From Anoxybacillus ayderensis (GTDB lineage: Bacteria; Bacillota; Bacilli; Bacillales; Anoxybacillaceae), in assembly GCF_000833605.1 (NCBI RefSeq), contig NZ_JXTG01000019.1, positions 1 to 41,352 on the forward strand: 41,352 bases of DNA, read 5' to 3'. A model generated the notes under the pieces. It did no database searches. It was given only the letters and a program-made list of their open reading frames with translations, and was not told where the DNA came from. Within the stretch, counting starts at the first letter, position 1. Each line of letters begins with the position of its first letter. The position numbers and the translations under genes were made by a program. This document shows, piece after piece, positions 25,298 to 32,628 of this stretch.

Positions 25298-25966
25298 ATG
25301 GAAAGTATCATCATCACAGGGGCTGGAACGGGTCTCGGAAAAGAACTTGCCCTTTTATATGCACAACGAGGGTACGAAATCATTTTAGTCGGGAGAAGAA
25401 AGGAGCCACTACAATCTGTCCAAAAACAAATCGAATCTTTTAGAGGAAAAGCAGTCGCTTTTTCTCTTGATATTACAAATAATGAACAAGTGCATAAAGC
25501 GGCTGAAACGCTTTGTCAGAAGCATAACGTAACAATGCTCATTAACAATGCGGGTGTCGGTCATTTCGGACCGCTTGAGCAAATGACGGAGCAACATATT
25601 CACGAAATGATCGACATTAACGTCAAAGGCACAATATATATGACAAAAGCGTTTCTTCCGTATTTTAAGACGTTGCAGGAAGCAAGTATTATGAACATTA
25701 TTTCGACGGCTGGTTTGCGCGGCAAAGTAAACGAAAGTGTATATGTCGCAAGTAAATTTGCTGTGCGCGGATTTAGCGAAAGTCTTGTAAAGGAGCTTGC
25801 GGGAACGAACGTTGCCGTCACCGCTGTATATATGGGTGGGATGAACACACCTTTTTGGGACGATTGCAACCATATTCAAGATCGCTCTCGTCTTCGTTCT
25901 CCTAAACAAGTAGCGGAAACGATCGTAAATGAATACAAACGTCAACCAGAAATAATCGTTGAATAG
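25298..25966 (+). CDS. Short-chain dehydrogenase/reductase
   Basis: This 222-residue classical SDR has the cofactor motif TGAGTGLG at residues 7-14, NNAG near residue 83, catalytic Ser in NIISTAG, and the YVASK catalytic Tyr-Lys pair. A basic residue after the second strand (GRRKEP) favours NADP(H). The substrate cannot be told. The C-terminus is shorter than usual and ends in PEIIVE. The start is ATG at 25298, 8 nt after AAAGGA. It is divergent from lctP and convergent with recX, sharing a terminator with the latter. Confidence 0.88.
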   Translation: MESIIITGAGTGLGKELALLYAQRGYEIILVGRRKEPLQSVQKQIESFRGKAVAFSLDITNNEQVHKAAETLCQKHNVTMLINNAGVGHFGPLEQMTEQHIHEMIDINVKGTIYMTKAFLPYFKTLQEASIMNIISTAGLRGKVNESVYVASKFAVRGFSESLVKELAGTNVAVTAVYMGGMNTPFWDDCNHIQDRSRLRSPKQVAETIVNEYKRQPEIIVE

Positions 25967-25988
25967 GAGGAATTAATCCTCCTTTTTC
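25965..25988. terminator. Terminator between SDR gene and recX
   Basis: AGGAGGA (25965-25971) pairs with TCCTCCT (25977-25983), followed by TTTTT. It overlaps the SDR stop and the recX end. Confidence 0.8.
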
Positions 25989-26773
25989 TTTTCCAAAAAT
26001 TTCTCAATTAACGAAATCGGAAACCCTTTTCGGTATAGTGCTTGTTTCATTTTTTGTTCGTACGTATAACGGTCATATGTTTCATAGCGACGATGTGCCT
26101 TTTCTCCATGATATACGAGCGCTTCCCATTGTTCTTCATCGTTTAAAGTGATCTGTTGCTTTACTCTCTCAATGATATGGGCAGGAAAACCTTTCATATG
26201 CAGCAGTTGCGCTATATACGCTTTTTGTTCTTGATATGATCGTTTTTTTGATTGTTTATTTACTTTTTCAACCCACTTCATCGCTTTATCCTGTTGCATC
26301 TCTTCCGTATAACGCTCCATCGCTTTCGCAATCGTATCTTCACATATTCCTTTATCTATCAGTTCTTTATAAATAACATAAGGCCCTTTCATCGTCGTAT
26401 TTACTTGCGTTTGTACGTACGCATGTGCAAATTGTTCATCGTCTATATATCGCTCATTTTGTAGCTTCCCCATTACTCGTTCGATCGTCCCATGATCTAC
26501 TCCTTTTTTTTCTAAATGATCCATAACTTCTTGTTTCGAACGCATACGGTAAGCTAAAAAACGAAGCGCCATCTTATATGCTTGTGTTTCGTCATCTTTT
26601 TTTATCATTTCCATCCATTGCTTTTCTGTTATTGTCATTCCTTTTTTCAGCCGATACTCAATCAATACGTCTTGATCAACAGAAACGAGTTGTTTCTCTC
26701 CATCTTCTTTGACAAGATGGACGTAAAAACGTTCAGCATTTTTTTTATCTACTTCAATTTTTTCAATTCGCAT
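25973..26773 (-). CDS. recX: RecX regulatory protein
   Basis: This 266-residue RecX modulates RecA filament extension and recombination. Low-GC Gram-positive RecX proteins are this long, with three RecX three-helix repeats. The first has ALRFLAYRMRSKQEVMDHLEKKGV (about 70-95), the next DDEQFAHAYVQTQ with GPYVIYKELIDKGI, and the last QKMKQALYRKGFPISLIEKFLEKK at the C-terminus. It is acidic/basic mixed, without membrane segments. The start is ATG at 26773, with AAAGGTG upstream; a GTG four codons earlier is inside the ribosome binding site. Divergent from yfhF, as in B. subtilis. Confidence 0.93.
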   Translation of the reverse strand: MRIEKIEVDKKNAERFYVHLVKEDGEKQLVSVDQDVLIEYRLKKGMTITEKQWMEMIKKDDETQAYKMALRFLAYRMRSKQEVMDHLEKKGVDHGTIERVMGKLQNERYIDDEQFAHAYVQTQVNTTMKGPYVIYKELIDKGICEDTIAKAMERYTEEMQQDKAMKWVEKVNKQSKKRSYQEQKAYIAQLLHMKGFPAHIIERVKQQITLNDEEQWEALVYHGEKAHRRYETYDRYTYEQKMKQALYRKGFPISLIEKFLEKKKED

Positions 26774-26841
26774 CGTTGAACACACCTTTTCTTTCTTTTT
26801 CTTTTAAAAAAACGCATAATATAAGGAAAGGAGGGAAAATA

Positions 26842-27750
26842 ATGAATATTTTAATTGCTGGAGGAACCGGATTTGTCGGTAAAGCATTGACGACATATTT
26901 TACACGAAATGGCCATCATATGTATATATTAACGCGAAACGCTCAAAAACGGGAGAACGATCCGTATGTTCACTATGTGCAATGGCTAACGGACGGGGCG
27001 AATCCTATCGAACAATTGCCTTCGATCGATGTTATCATTAATCTAGCTGGTGAATCGATTAATAGTGGACGGTGGAACGAAGCGAGAAAGCGAACCATTG
27101 TAGAAAGTCGATTACAAGCAACAAATGCGATATATGACCTTATCACCAATATGAAACAAATGCCAAACGTTGTCATTCAAGCGAGCGCCATTGGCATTTA
27201 TGGCACATCGCTTGATCAGACGTTTACAGAGCGAAATGAAACGACAGGAACAGACTTTTTAGCTCAAACCGTAAAACGATGGGAAGAAGCTGGACGGCGC
27301 ATGGAAGCGCTCGGCGTACGAACGGTGTTTATGCGTTTCGGCATTATTTTAGGAAGAGACGGTGGGGCTCTTCCACGCATCGTTCTTCCTTACAAATGGT
27401 TCATTGGTGGAACGATTGGCCACGGTAAACAATGGATGTCATGGGTGCATATAGAGGACATCGTTGGTGCTATCGATTTTGTTATTCGACACGAAAACGT
27501 ATCAGGCCCGATTAACGTCACCGCTCCATATCCTGTAACGATGGAGCAGTTTGGAAAAACGGTGGCAAACATATTACATCGCCCACATTGGCTCTCTGTT
27601 CCATCCTTCGCTCTAAAAGTATTATTAGGGGAAATGAGCATGCTTGTGTTAAAAGGACAACGTGTCATCCCAGAAAAACTTCTTCAAGCAGGATATCATT
27701 TTTCATTTCCCACTATTGATCAAGCGCTAGCGAACATACTAAAATCGTGA
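26842..27750 (+). CDS. yfhF: YfhF, NAD-dependent epimerase-like SDR (TIGR01777)
   Basis: This 302-residue extended SDR has the N-terminal Rossmann motif GGTGFVGKAL, NLAGESINSGRW (the hallmark of the YfhF/SulA-like TIGR01777 group), and YGTSLDQTFTE. The C-terminal DUF1731 part has VPSFALKVLLGEMSMLVLKGQRVIPEKL. Enzymatic activity of the group is unknown. Start ATG 26842 with AAAGGAGGG upstream. The amidohydrolase start lies 41 bp beyond the stop, so the two are likely cotranscribed. Confidence 0.92.
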   Translation: MNILIAGGTGFVGKALTTYFTRNGHHMYILTRNAQKRENDPYVHYVQWLTDGANPIEQLPSIDVIINLAGESINSGRWNEARKRTIVESRLQATNAIYDLITNMKQMPNVVIQASAIGIYGTSLDQTFTERNETTGTDFLAQTVKRWEEAGRRMEALGVRTVFMRFGIILGRDGGALPRIVLPYKWFIGGTIGHGKQWMSWVHIEDIVGAIDFVIRHENVSGPINVTAPYPVTMEQFGKTVANILHRPHWLSVPSFALKVLLGEMSMLVLKGQRVIPEKLLQAGYHFSFPTIDQALANILKS

Positions 27751-27791
27751 CGAATACACTATACGAAAAAGAAATAAAGGAGCTTCTTGGA

Positions 27792-28919
27792 ATGAAAAGC
27801 ATATTGCTCAAATACGGGATCGTATATCCAATTACTTCTCCTCCGATGAAGGGGGCAGATGTACGTATTGAAAACGGAAAAATCACACATATTGGTTATG
27901 ATCTTCCTGTTCACGAAGGAACAGAAGTGATCGATGTATCAGGAAAATATGTTTTCCCTGGTTTCATTGATGTGCATACACATCTCGGTTTGTATGATGA
28001 AGGAACTGGATGGGCAGGTAACGATGCAAATGAAACGATTGAAACGATGACTCCTCATGTGCGTGCCATTGATAGCGTATATCCGCTCGATCCCGGCTTT
28101 CGAGATGCGATCGAACACGGCATTACGACGGTTCATATTATGCCTGGAAGCGCGAATGTCATCGGTGGAACGACGGCAGTCATTAAGACGTATGGGAAAA
28201 ACGTCGAAAACATGATTATTAAACAACCAGCTGGCTTAAAAATCGCCCTTGGTGAAAACCCGAAACGAATGCATAGTCAAGGGAATAAAGAGTCGCTCAC
28301 GCGCATGGGCATTATGGGAATGCTTCGCGAAACGTTTTACAACGCGAAATATAGCGATTGGCCGCACGATTTTCGCACGATCCCGATCATTCAAGCATTA
28401 AATCGTGAAATTCCGATTCGTGTTCACGCCCATCGCGCTGATGATATTTTATCCGCCATTCGCCTAGCCGACGAGTTTGGGCTTGATTTACGCATCGAAC
28501 ATTGTACAGAAGGACATTTAATCGCTGAGGAGCTACAAGGCCGAAACTTACAAGTGTCTGTCGGACCAACACTAACACGCCGTTCCAAAGTAGAACTAAA
28601 AAATAAAAGTTGGAAAACGTACAAAATTTTATGTGATGCAGGTGTTCATGTCTCTATTACTACAGACCATCCGTACACGCCAATTCAATATTTACACATT
28701 TGCGCTGCCATCGCTGTGCGCGAAGGGCTTGATGAACAAAAAGCGCTCGAAGGCATTACGATTTTACCAGCACGTAATTTAGGAGTAGACGACCGTGTCG
28801 GCAGCTTAGAGGTTGGAAAAGATGCCGATATTGTCGTTTGGAATTACCATCCGTTTCACTATATTGCAACCCCTATATTTACAATGATTAATGGGGAAAT
28901 AATATACAAAAAAAATTAA
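27792..28919 (+). CDS. Amidohydrolase family protein
   Basis: This 375-residue metal-dependent hydrolase of the imidazolonepropionase/N-acetylglucosamine-6-phosphate deacetylase-like amidohydrolase group has the metal motif FIDVHTHLG near residue 60. Further metal histidines are in IRVHAHRADD and RIEHCTEGH, and the catalytic Asp is in ITTDHPYTP. The small flanking beta domain is formed by the N-terminus and the C-terminal GSLEVGKDADIVVW. The start is ATG at 27792, 9 nt after AAGGAG; an in-frame GTG at 27747 overlapping the yfhF stop has no ribosome binding site. Substrate unknown. Cotranscription with yfhF is probable. Confidence 0.88.
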   Translation: MKSILLKYGIVYPITSPPMKGADVRIENGKITHIGYDLPVHEGTEVIDVSGKYVFPGFIDVHTHLGLYDEGTGWAGNDANETIETMTPHVRAIDSVYPLDPGFRDAIEHGITTVHIMPGSANVIGGTTAVIKTYGKNVENMIIKQPAGLKIALGENPKRMHSQGNKESLTRMGIMGMLRETFYNAKYSDWPHDFRTIPIIQALNREIPIRVHAHRADDILSAIRLADEFGLDLRIEHCTEGHLIAEELQGRNLQVSVGPTLTRRSKVELKNKSWKTYKILCDAGVHVSITTDHPYTPIQYLHICAAIAVREGLDEQKALEGITILPARNLGVDDRVGSLEVGKDADIVVWNYHPFHYIATPIFTMINGEIIYKKN

Positions 28920-28965
28920 CAAAAAAACTATTTATTTTTTACACCGTTTCAAGTATGATATAAAA

Positions 28966-29162
28966 GGTTATATGCGAAATATACGTTCAAAACTATATAT
29001 CGATGCGACAGTAAGGGAAGGCAAATGGTGCGCCACCAGCAATGTGCTGGTTCTAGTGGGTTCGATTCCCACCCCGAAATTTTTTGATTTGCATAAATTA
29101 AAAAATTTCGAGGGTGGCTCGTTCCCTATGGTCGACTGCCCTCGTGAATGGAGGGAGATTCG
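28966..29162 (+). ncRNA. Candidate cis-regulatory structured RNA (riboswitch-like) upstream of GNAT
   Basis: A long leader can fold into a closed multi-branch structure. P1 is formed by CGAC (29006-29009) with GTCG (29131-29134) and AGGGAA (29014-29019) with TTCCCT (29122-29127). It encloses a hairpin at 29035-29051 (ACCAG/CTGGT, 7-nt loop), a perfect T-arm-like hairpin GTGGG-TTCGATT-CCCAC (29056-29072), and a stem CGAAATTTTTT/AAAAAATTTCG (29075-29110). The last stem can extend by CCACCC/GGGTGG at the expense of the T-arm. CCCTC (29139-29143) can sequester the GNAT Shine-Dalgarno GAGGG (29151-29155), or pair instead with GAGGG at 29110-29114. The mutually exclusive pairings suggest a translational switch. 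I do not recognise the class; folding was done by eye. Confidence 0.6.
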
Positions 29163-29720
29163 ATGTTAAAAAAACGCGAACTACAAGATTGTCAAGCGTT
29201 ATACGAGCTTATGGTGCACCCAGACGTCTTCCCTTTCGTGCGCCATAAAGCAAATTCATACGAAGAATTTTTGTTTATAACGAAGCAAACGATTGAAGCC
29301 GAAGAACGCGGTGAACTTATTTCGCGCACCATTTTAGATGAGTGGGGCAATCCGATTGGAACGATTAACTTATTTGACATTGAAGATGGTGCTGGTTTTT
29401 TAGGCACATGGCTTGGAAAGCCGTATCATGGGAAAGGTTACAATCAAATCGCAAAAGACGCCTTCTTTCATGAACTGTTTTACGAACGTTCCATCAACAC
29501 GATCTTCATGCGCATTCGCAAAGTCAACGTCCGCTCCACAAAAGCCGCTGAAAAACTTCCTTACGTCACCCTTGCTAATGAAACGAGAAAGCAATTATGG
29601 GAAGCAATAAACCAAGGCGAAGATATATATAACTTATATGAAATTTCAAAGGACAACTATACGTTGTACGCGATGCGCCAACAAAAACTTGACGATGAAC
29701 AACAGCGAAAAGAAGCATAA
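29163..29720 (+). CDS. GNAT family N-acetyltransferase (RimJ/RimL-like)
   Basis: This 185-residue acetyltransferase has a GNAT fold. Strand beta4 with WGNPIGTINLFDI is followed by the acetyl-CoA pyrophosphate loop LGKPYHGKGYNQIAKDAF (K..GKG, near residues 82-100), then FMRIRKVNVRSTKAAEKL, typical of the RimJ/RimL group in which Asn stabilises the CoA thiol. The acceptor (protein N-terminus, amino acid, antibiotic) cannot be told. The start is ATG at 29163, with GGAGGGA upstream. That ribosome binding site lies inside a predicted stem of the structured leader, so translation is probably regulated. A strong terminator follows directly after the stop. Confidence 0.85.
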   Translation: MLKKRELQDCQALYELMVHPDVFPFVRHKANSYEEFLFITKQTIEAEERGELISRTILDEWGNPIGTINLFDIEDGAGFLGTWLGKPYHGKGYNQIAKDAFFHELFYERSINTIFMRIRKVNVRSTKAAEKLPYVTLANETRKQLWEAINQGEDIYNLYEISKDNYTLYAMRQQKLDDEQQRKEA

Positions 29721-29746
29721 CCTGTTCTGTGCGAACAGGTTTTTTT
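29721..29746 (+). terminator. GNAT gene terminator
   Basis: CCTGTTC (29721-29727) pairs with GAACAGG (29733-29739), followed by seven T. Immediately after the stop codon. Confidence 0.92.
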
Positions 29747-29815
29747 ATTTGGATAATTTTTTATTTTTCTGTTCATAATGTTAACGTGACATTTTTATAA
29801 AAGCGAGGGATACAT

Positions 29816-29944
29816 ATGCCTGACAAAAAGAAACGTGAAAAAACAAAAAGTACGCTCTCTAGCGCACAAGAAGTGACATACGCCCGCGACTTTAAGCGTG
29901 CCGATCAAGCTGGAGGATTCACCGCCAAGCACGCACGCCATTAA
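29816..29944 (+). CDS. yfhE: YfhE family small protein
   Basis: This 42-residue basic protein begins MPDKKKREKTKSTLSSAQEV and continues TYARDFKRADQAGGFTAKH, which matches the YfhE family as I recall it. Function unknown. It lies between yfhF/GNAT and yfhD, the B. subtilis order (yfhD, yfhE, yfhF), although strand relations differ. The start is ATG at 29816 with GCGAGGGA upstream. No terminator separates it from yfhD 73 bp downstream, so they may be cotranscribed. Confidence 0.8.
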   Translation: MPDKKKREKTKSTLSSAQEVTYARDFKRADQAGGFTAKHARH

Positions 29945-30017
29945 CAACATTCTCCATTCATTTTTTTCTCTATTCGTCACATGCTAGTAGCGAAAAAATA
30001 ACGAGGAGGCAATTCAC

Positions 30018-30206
30018 ATGGGACGTTCACGCGGTCAAAAGGCGCGCGATAAAAACAAGGCGACGATGCCACAAGTGCCAAAGACGATGAAATCAGACGG
30101 ACATGATGTAGAGTTTTCGGCAGAATTTGCTGATCACGAAGATTTAGAAGCGCAAGCTCGCGCCGAAGCGGCTGGCATTCGCCAAAGTAAAAAGAGAAAA
30201 TCTTAA
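30018..30206 (+). CDS. yfhD: YfhD family small protein
   Basis: This 62-residue hydrophilic protein begins MGRSRGQKARDKNK and contains LPQVPK-type (here MPQVPKTMKSDGHDVEFSAE) and EDLEAQARAEAAGIRQ segments, the hallmarks of the YfhD family (PF14151-type). Function unknown. The N-terminus is strongly basic, the middle acidic. Start ATG 30018 follows CGAGGAGG. A perfect hairpin terminates it. It is the last recognisable member of the conserved yfh block; everything to the right is accessory or decayed. Confidence 0.88.
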   Translation: MGRSRGQKARDKNKATMPQVPKTMKSDGHDVEFSAEFADHEDLEAQARAEAAGIRQSKKRKS

Positions 30207-30213
30207 GAGACGA

Positions 30214-30243
30214 AGAAGGTGTCCGAATGTCGGGACACCTTCT
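30214..30243 (+). terminator. yfhD terminator
   Basis: AGAAGGTGTCC (30214-30224) and GGACACCTTCT (30233-30243) form a perfect 11-bp stem followed by TTCC. The short T-tract makes it moderate. Confidence 0.75.
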
Positions 30244-30264
30244 TTCCTAACCTCGTAACTCGTA

Positions 30265-30348
30265 CTACACTCTAAATTTCGCCACTTCACTTCTTAATTT
30301 CTCGGCCATTTCAGCTAACGATGTAGCTGCGGACATGATTTCTTCACT
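30265..30348 (-). pseudogene. C-terminal remnant of a methyl-accepting chemotaxis protein
   Basis: On the minus strand the 27 codons before a TAG (30265-30267) read SEEIMSAATSLAEMAEKL then RSEVAKFRV. This is the typical extreme C-terminus of Bacillus chemotaxis receptors (helical AxxLxxMAxxLxxxVxxFxV tail). Upstream in frame there is a stop within a few codons and no further homology, so only the tail survives. It is a deletion scar with no function expected. Confidence 0.75.
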
Positions 30349-30532
30349 ATATGACTAAAACAGAAACTTTATATGATGTCAACGCCCAAACTAAATTTTT
30401 AACTTTTTATCCAAAAATATTTTTCTTTTTTTGAACGTTTTATTTGCGATATTTTTCTCAAATAAAATACATGCTACATTACATATGTACAGACCAAAAA
30501 GTCCTTTTTTGCTTAGAAGGAGGATTATAATC
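30349..30532. other. Non-coding AT-rich stretch
   Basis: Between the chemotaxis-receptor scar and the alcohol dehydrogenase remnant lies about 180 bp of AT-rich DNA without a gene. It probably contains the former adh promoter. GAAGGAGG at 30516-30523 is the old ribosome binding site. Nothing else is recognisable. Confidence 0.5.
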
Positions 30533-30643
30533 ATGAAAGCTGCAGTTGTGGAACAATTTAAAGAACCATTAAAAATTAAAGAAGTAGAAAAACCAACGAT
30601 TTCATACGGTGAAGTGCTATATAGATGCAATTTGGAACTTTAA
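30533..30643 (+). pseudogene. adh: N-terminal remnant of zinc alcohol dehydrogenase
   Basis: After a good ribosome binding site the frame reads [20 protein letters not shown] then PTISYGEVL, the start of Geobacillus-type NAD-dependent zinc alcohol dehydrogenase. Homology stops at codon 29, before the first catalytic Cys, where a 101-bp foreign segment begins. Translation would end after seven more codons. The C-terminal remnant of the same gene lies at 30727-30822. About 270-290 codons, including all zinc ligands and the Rossmann domain, are missing. Confidence 0.85.
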
Positions 30644-30717
30644 CGTTTTCGTCTTTTATGGAGTAATCAGTATTTTTCGTCAGCCATAAGTCAAACCTTC
30701 CAGTTGTATTTATATAG
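30617..30717. mobile_element. 101-bp insert with imperfect terminal inverted repeats
   Basis: The segment begins CTATATAGATGCAATTTGG and its opposite end, read on the minus strand, begins CTATATAAATACAACTGG. By eye 20 of the first 28 positions agree. It replaces the middle of the alcohol dehydrogenase gene. This is compatible with a degenerate miniature inverted-repeat element, or with IS ends left after internal deletion. No target duplication was recognised. Confidence 0.45.
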
Positions 30718-30720
30718 TAC

Positions 30721-30822
30721 GTCTTAAATGTCGAAGTACAACCGCTTGAAAACATTAACGACGTGTTCGACCGCATGTTAAAAGGACAAATTAACGGTCG
30801 CGTCGTGTTAAAAGTAGATTAA
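30721..30822 (+). pseudogene. adh: C-terminal remnant of zinc alcohol dehydrogenase
   Basis: From about 30727 the frame reads [18 protein letters not shown] then [13 protein letters not shown] and stop at 30820. This is the end of zinc alcohol dehydrogenases ([26 protein letters not shown]). It belongs with the N-terminal remnant at 30533; no start codon or ribosome binding site remains. A small stem GAAGGC/GCCTTC (about 30825-30846) may be the former terminator. Confidence 0.82.
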
Positions 30823-30894
30823 AAGAAGGCGTCACTCGGCGCCTTCTCGTTCAATTTCAACAGAAAACACTTGATGGTCATGAAGCTCTTCCTT

Positions 30895-30926
30895 AATTAC
30901 GTCCCACAAAAATTACGTCCCACAAA
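30895..30926. repeat. 16-bp tandem duplication at the selO stop codon
   Basis: AATTACGTCCCACAAA occurs twice back to back (30895-30910, 30911-30926). On the minus strand each copy encodes the final FCGT-stop of SelO. Only the first in translation order is used; the second lies past the stop. Confidence 0.9.
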
Positions 30927-32355
30927 ACGTCCGATACGGCCGATCAGACGGCTCAGGAGGTATAGCATATTGTTCTTGTTCTTTCGTGTATGCATACGGA
31001 TGTTGCAACGCATGAAGCAACTGCTCCATGACCGTATAATCCCCGCGTTCAACCGCCGCCGTCAGCGCTTCTTCGACCCGATAGTTGCGCGGAATGATCG
31101 CCGGGTTGTTTTGCCGCATTCGTTCATACACTTCATCTTTTGTTACGCCTTGACGGGCGATTCTTTCCTGCCAACGTGCATACCAATCACGAAACTGTTG
31201 TTCGCAAAAATTCCACTCGTCTAACGTTAATGAGCGAAACGTATTCGTATAGTCAACCCGATAAGTATACATAAGATGAAGCAACTCCCCAATAAGCTTT
31301 TTGTCTTCCTCCTCTTTCGTAAAAAGCCCGAGTTTTGCCCGCATCCCTTCTAGCCAATACGTTTCATACAATGCTGGAAATTGTTCAATGACTTTTTGCG
31401 CAAGCTCAATCGCTTTTTCCTCTTCGTCATGTAAAAGCGGTAGTACACTTTCTGCAAAACGGGCGATGTTCCATCCAGCGATATATGGCTGATTTCCGTA
31501 CGCATACCGCCCTTGAGTATCAATCGAACTAAACACCGTCTTCAGATCGTATACGTCCATAAACGCACACGGTCCGTAATCAATCGTCTCTCCGCTAATC
31601 GTCATATTATCGGTGTTCATCACCCCATGAATAAACCCGGCCAATTGCCATTTCGCCACAAGTGCCGCCTGCTTTTTCATCACTTCTTCAAGTAAAAAAA
31701 CATAGCGGTTGGACGCATGTTCCCCGTTCGGATAATGTCGCTTGATCGCATAGTCGGCTAACGCTTGCAATTCCTCTTTAGATAAAAAACGCGCCGCATA
31801 TTGAAACGTCCCGACACGTACATGGCTCGCAGCCACGCGCGTCAAAATCGCTCCCGGAAGTTCCGTCTCTCGCATCACAACTTCCCCTGTCGTCACGACC
31901 GCTAAACTTCTCGTCGTCGGGATCCGAAGCGCGTCCATCGCCTCGCTAATGATATACTCCCGAAGCATCGGTCCAAGCGCCGCTCGACCATCCCCACCAC
32001 GCGAATACGGCGTCCGCCCTGAACCTTTTAGCTGAATATCCACCCGTTCTCCACTTGGCGTCACATGTTCCCCAAGCAAAATGGCACGCCCATCGCCAAG
32101 CATATTAAAATATCCAAACTGATGTCCTGCATACGCCTGCGCCAAAGGCTCCGCACCTTCAGGAATTCGATTTCCGGCAAACACCGCCACCCCATCCTCG
32201 CTCGCTAGCGCCTCCGCACATAGCCCAAGTTCCCCTGCCAGCGAACGATTGAGCACAGCCATCTTCGGATCACGAACAGGCGTCGGATATATTTTCGTAA
32301 AAAACCGCTCAGGCAAGCGGGCATAACTATTGTCAAAGTTCCAGTTCGCGTCCAA
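30913..32355 (-). CDS. selO: SelO/YdiU family protein adenylyltransferase
   Basis: This 480-residue SelO pseudokinase uses ATP to AMPylate proteins and is linked to redox stress. Landmarks are [19 protein letters not shown] at the start, [23 protein letters not shown], the nucleotide-binding [20 protein letters not shown], the MNTDNM segment with catalytic-loop Asn/Asp, and [12 protein letters not shown] with the DFG-like Asp. The C-terminus PYRTFCGT includes the conserved penultimate-region Cys. Length is normal. The start has AGGGAGGAAGC upstream. Its stop lies in a 16-bp tandem duplication. It converges on the alcohol dehydrogenase scar. Confidence 0.95.
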   Translation of the reverse strand: MDANWNFDNSYARLPERFFTKIYPTPVRDPKMAVLNRSLAGELGLCAEALASEDGVAVFAGNRIPEGAEPLAQAYAGHQFGYFNMLGDGRAILLGEHVTPSGERVDIQLKGSGRTPYSRGGDGRAALGPMLREYIISEAMDALRIPTTRSLAVVTTGEVVMRETELPGAILTRVAASHVRVGTFQYAARFLSKEELQALADYAIKRHYPNGEHASNRYVFLLEEVMKKQAALVAKWQLAGFIHGVMNTDNMTISGETIDYGPCAFMDVYDLKTVFSSIDTQGRYAYGNQPYIAGWNIARFAESVLPLLHDEEEKAIELAQKVIEQFPALYETYWLEGMRAKLGLFTKEEEDKKLIGELLHLMYTYRVDYTNTFRSLTLDEWNFCEQQFRDWYARWQERIARQGVTKDEVYERMRQNNPAIIPRNYRVEEALTAAVERGDYTVMEQLLHALQHPYAYTKEQEQYAIPPEPSDRPYRTFCGT

Positions 32356-32526
32356 CGTGCTTCCTCCCTTATGAAATGTTCAAATGATGGTTGTATGTAT
32401 TAGTATATCCTATTTTCTTTCATCGTGCTGTGTGGGAATGCATGACGTCAATTTTGTTCGTTTAATTCGATAGTGAAAAATTGAAGATGAAACACGATAC
32501 AACATGCGAAGAAAAAAGAATATCAA

Positions 32527-32545
32527 GCGAACAGTGCCTGGCACC
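32527..32545. repeat. Degenerate copy of the GCGAACAGTGCC palindrome
   Basis: GCGAACAGTGCCTGGCACC shares its left arm with the perfect palindromes at 34843-34869 and 39114-39136, and the core GTGCC-T-GGCAC. The right arm is lost after GGCACC. It marks the left side of the restriction-modification cassette. Confidence 0.75.
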
Positions 32546-32591
32546 ATTAATTGACGGTCACCTTCTAATTATATATAATAACCACATAACA

Positions 32592-32610
32592 GTTAAAAAA
32601 ATATTTTAAC
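32592..32610. promoter_or_regulatory. Possible operator for HTH-methyltransferase autoregulation
   Basis: GTTAAAA (32592-32598) and TTTTAAC (32604-32610) form a 7-bp inverted repeat with a 5-bp spacer, 18 bp upstream of the methyltransferase start. C5-methyltransferases with an N-terminal HTH (as in M.EcoRII or M.SsoII) commonly repress their own promoter; that such control applies here is inferred. Confidence 0.4.
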
Positions 32611-32628
32611 TTTTATGGGGGTATAAAT

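Larger units (their letters stand above)
32356..32626. other. Intergenic region between selO and the methyltransferase
   Basis: About 270 bp without a gene. It must hold the selO promoter (minus strand) on the left and the methyltransferase promoter on the right. It contains the degenerate palindrome copy at 32527-32545 and the inverted repeat GTTAAAA/TTTTAAC at 32592-32610. Codon-like structure is absent. Confidence 0.5.

Noticed and set aside
29014-29085. A tRNA gene with D-, anticodon- and T-like arms
   Set aside because: The T-arm is perfect and the other arms can be drawn, but the 5' and 3' acceptor strands pair in only three positions, the anticodon-like loop lacks U33, and there is no CCA end. 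A leader structure explains the pairings better.
29100-29144. A T-box antiterminator (AGGGTGG)
   Set aside because: AGGGTGG is followed by CTCG, not the NACCGCG expected, there is no downstream terminator with T-run, and no Stem I/specifier layout. Possible distant relation is mentioned but not called.
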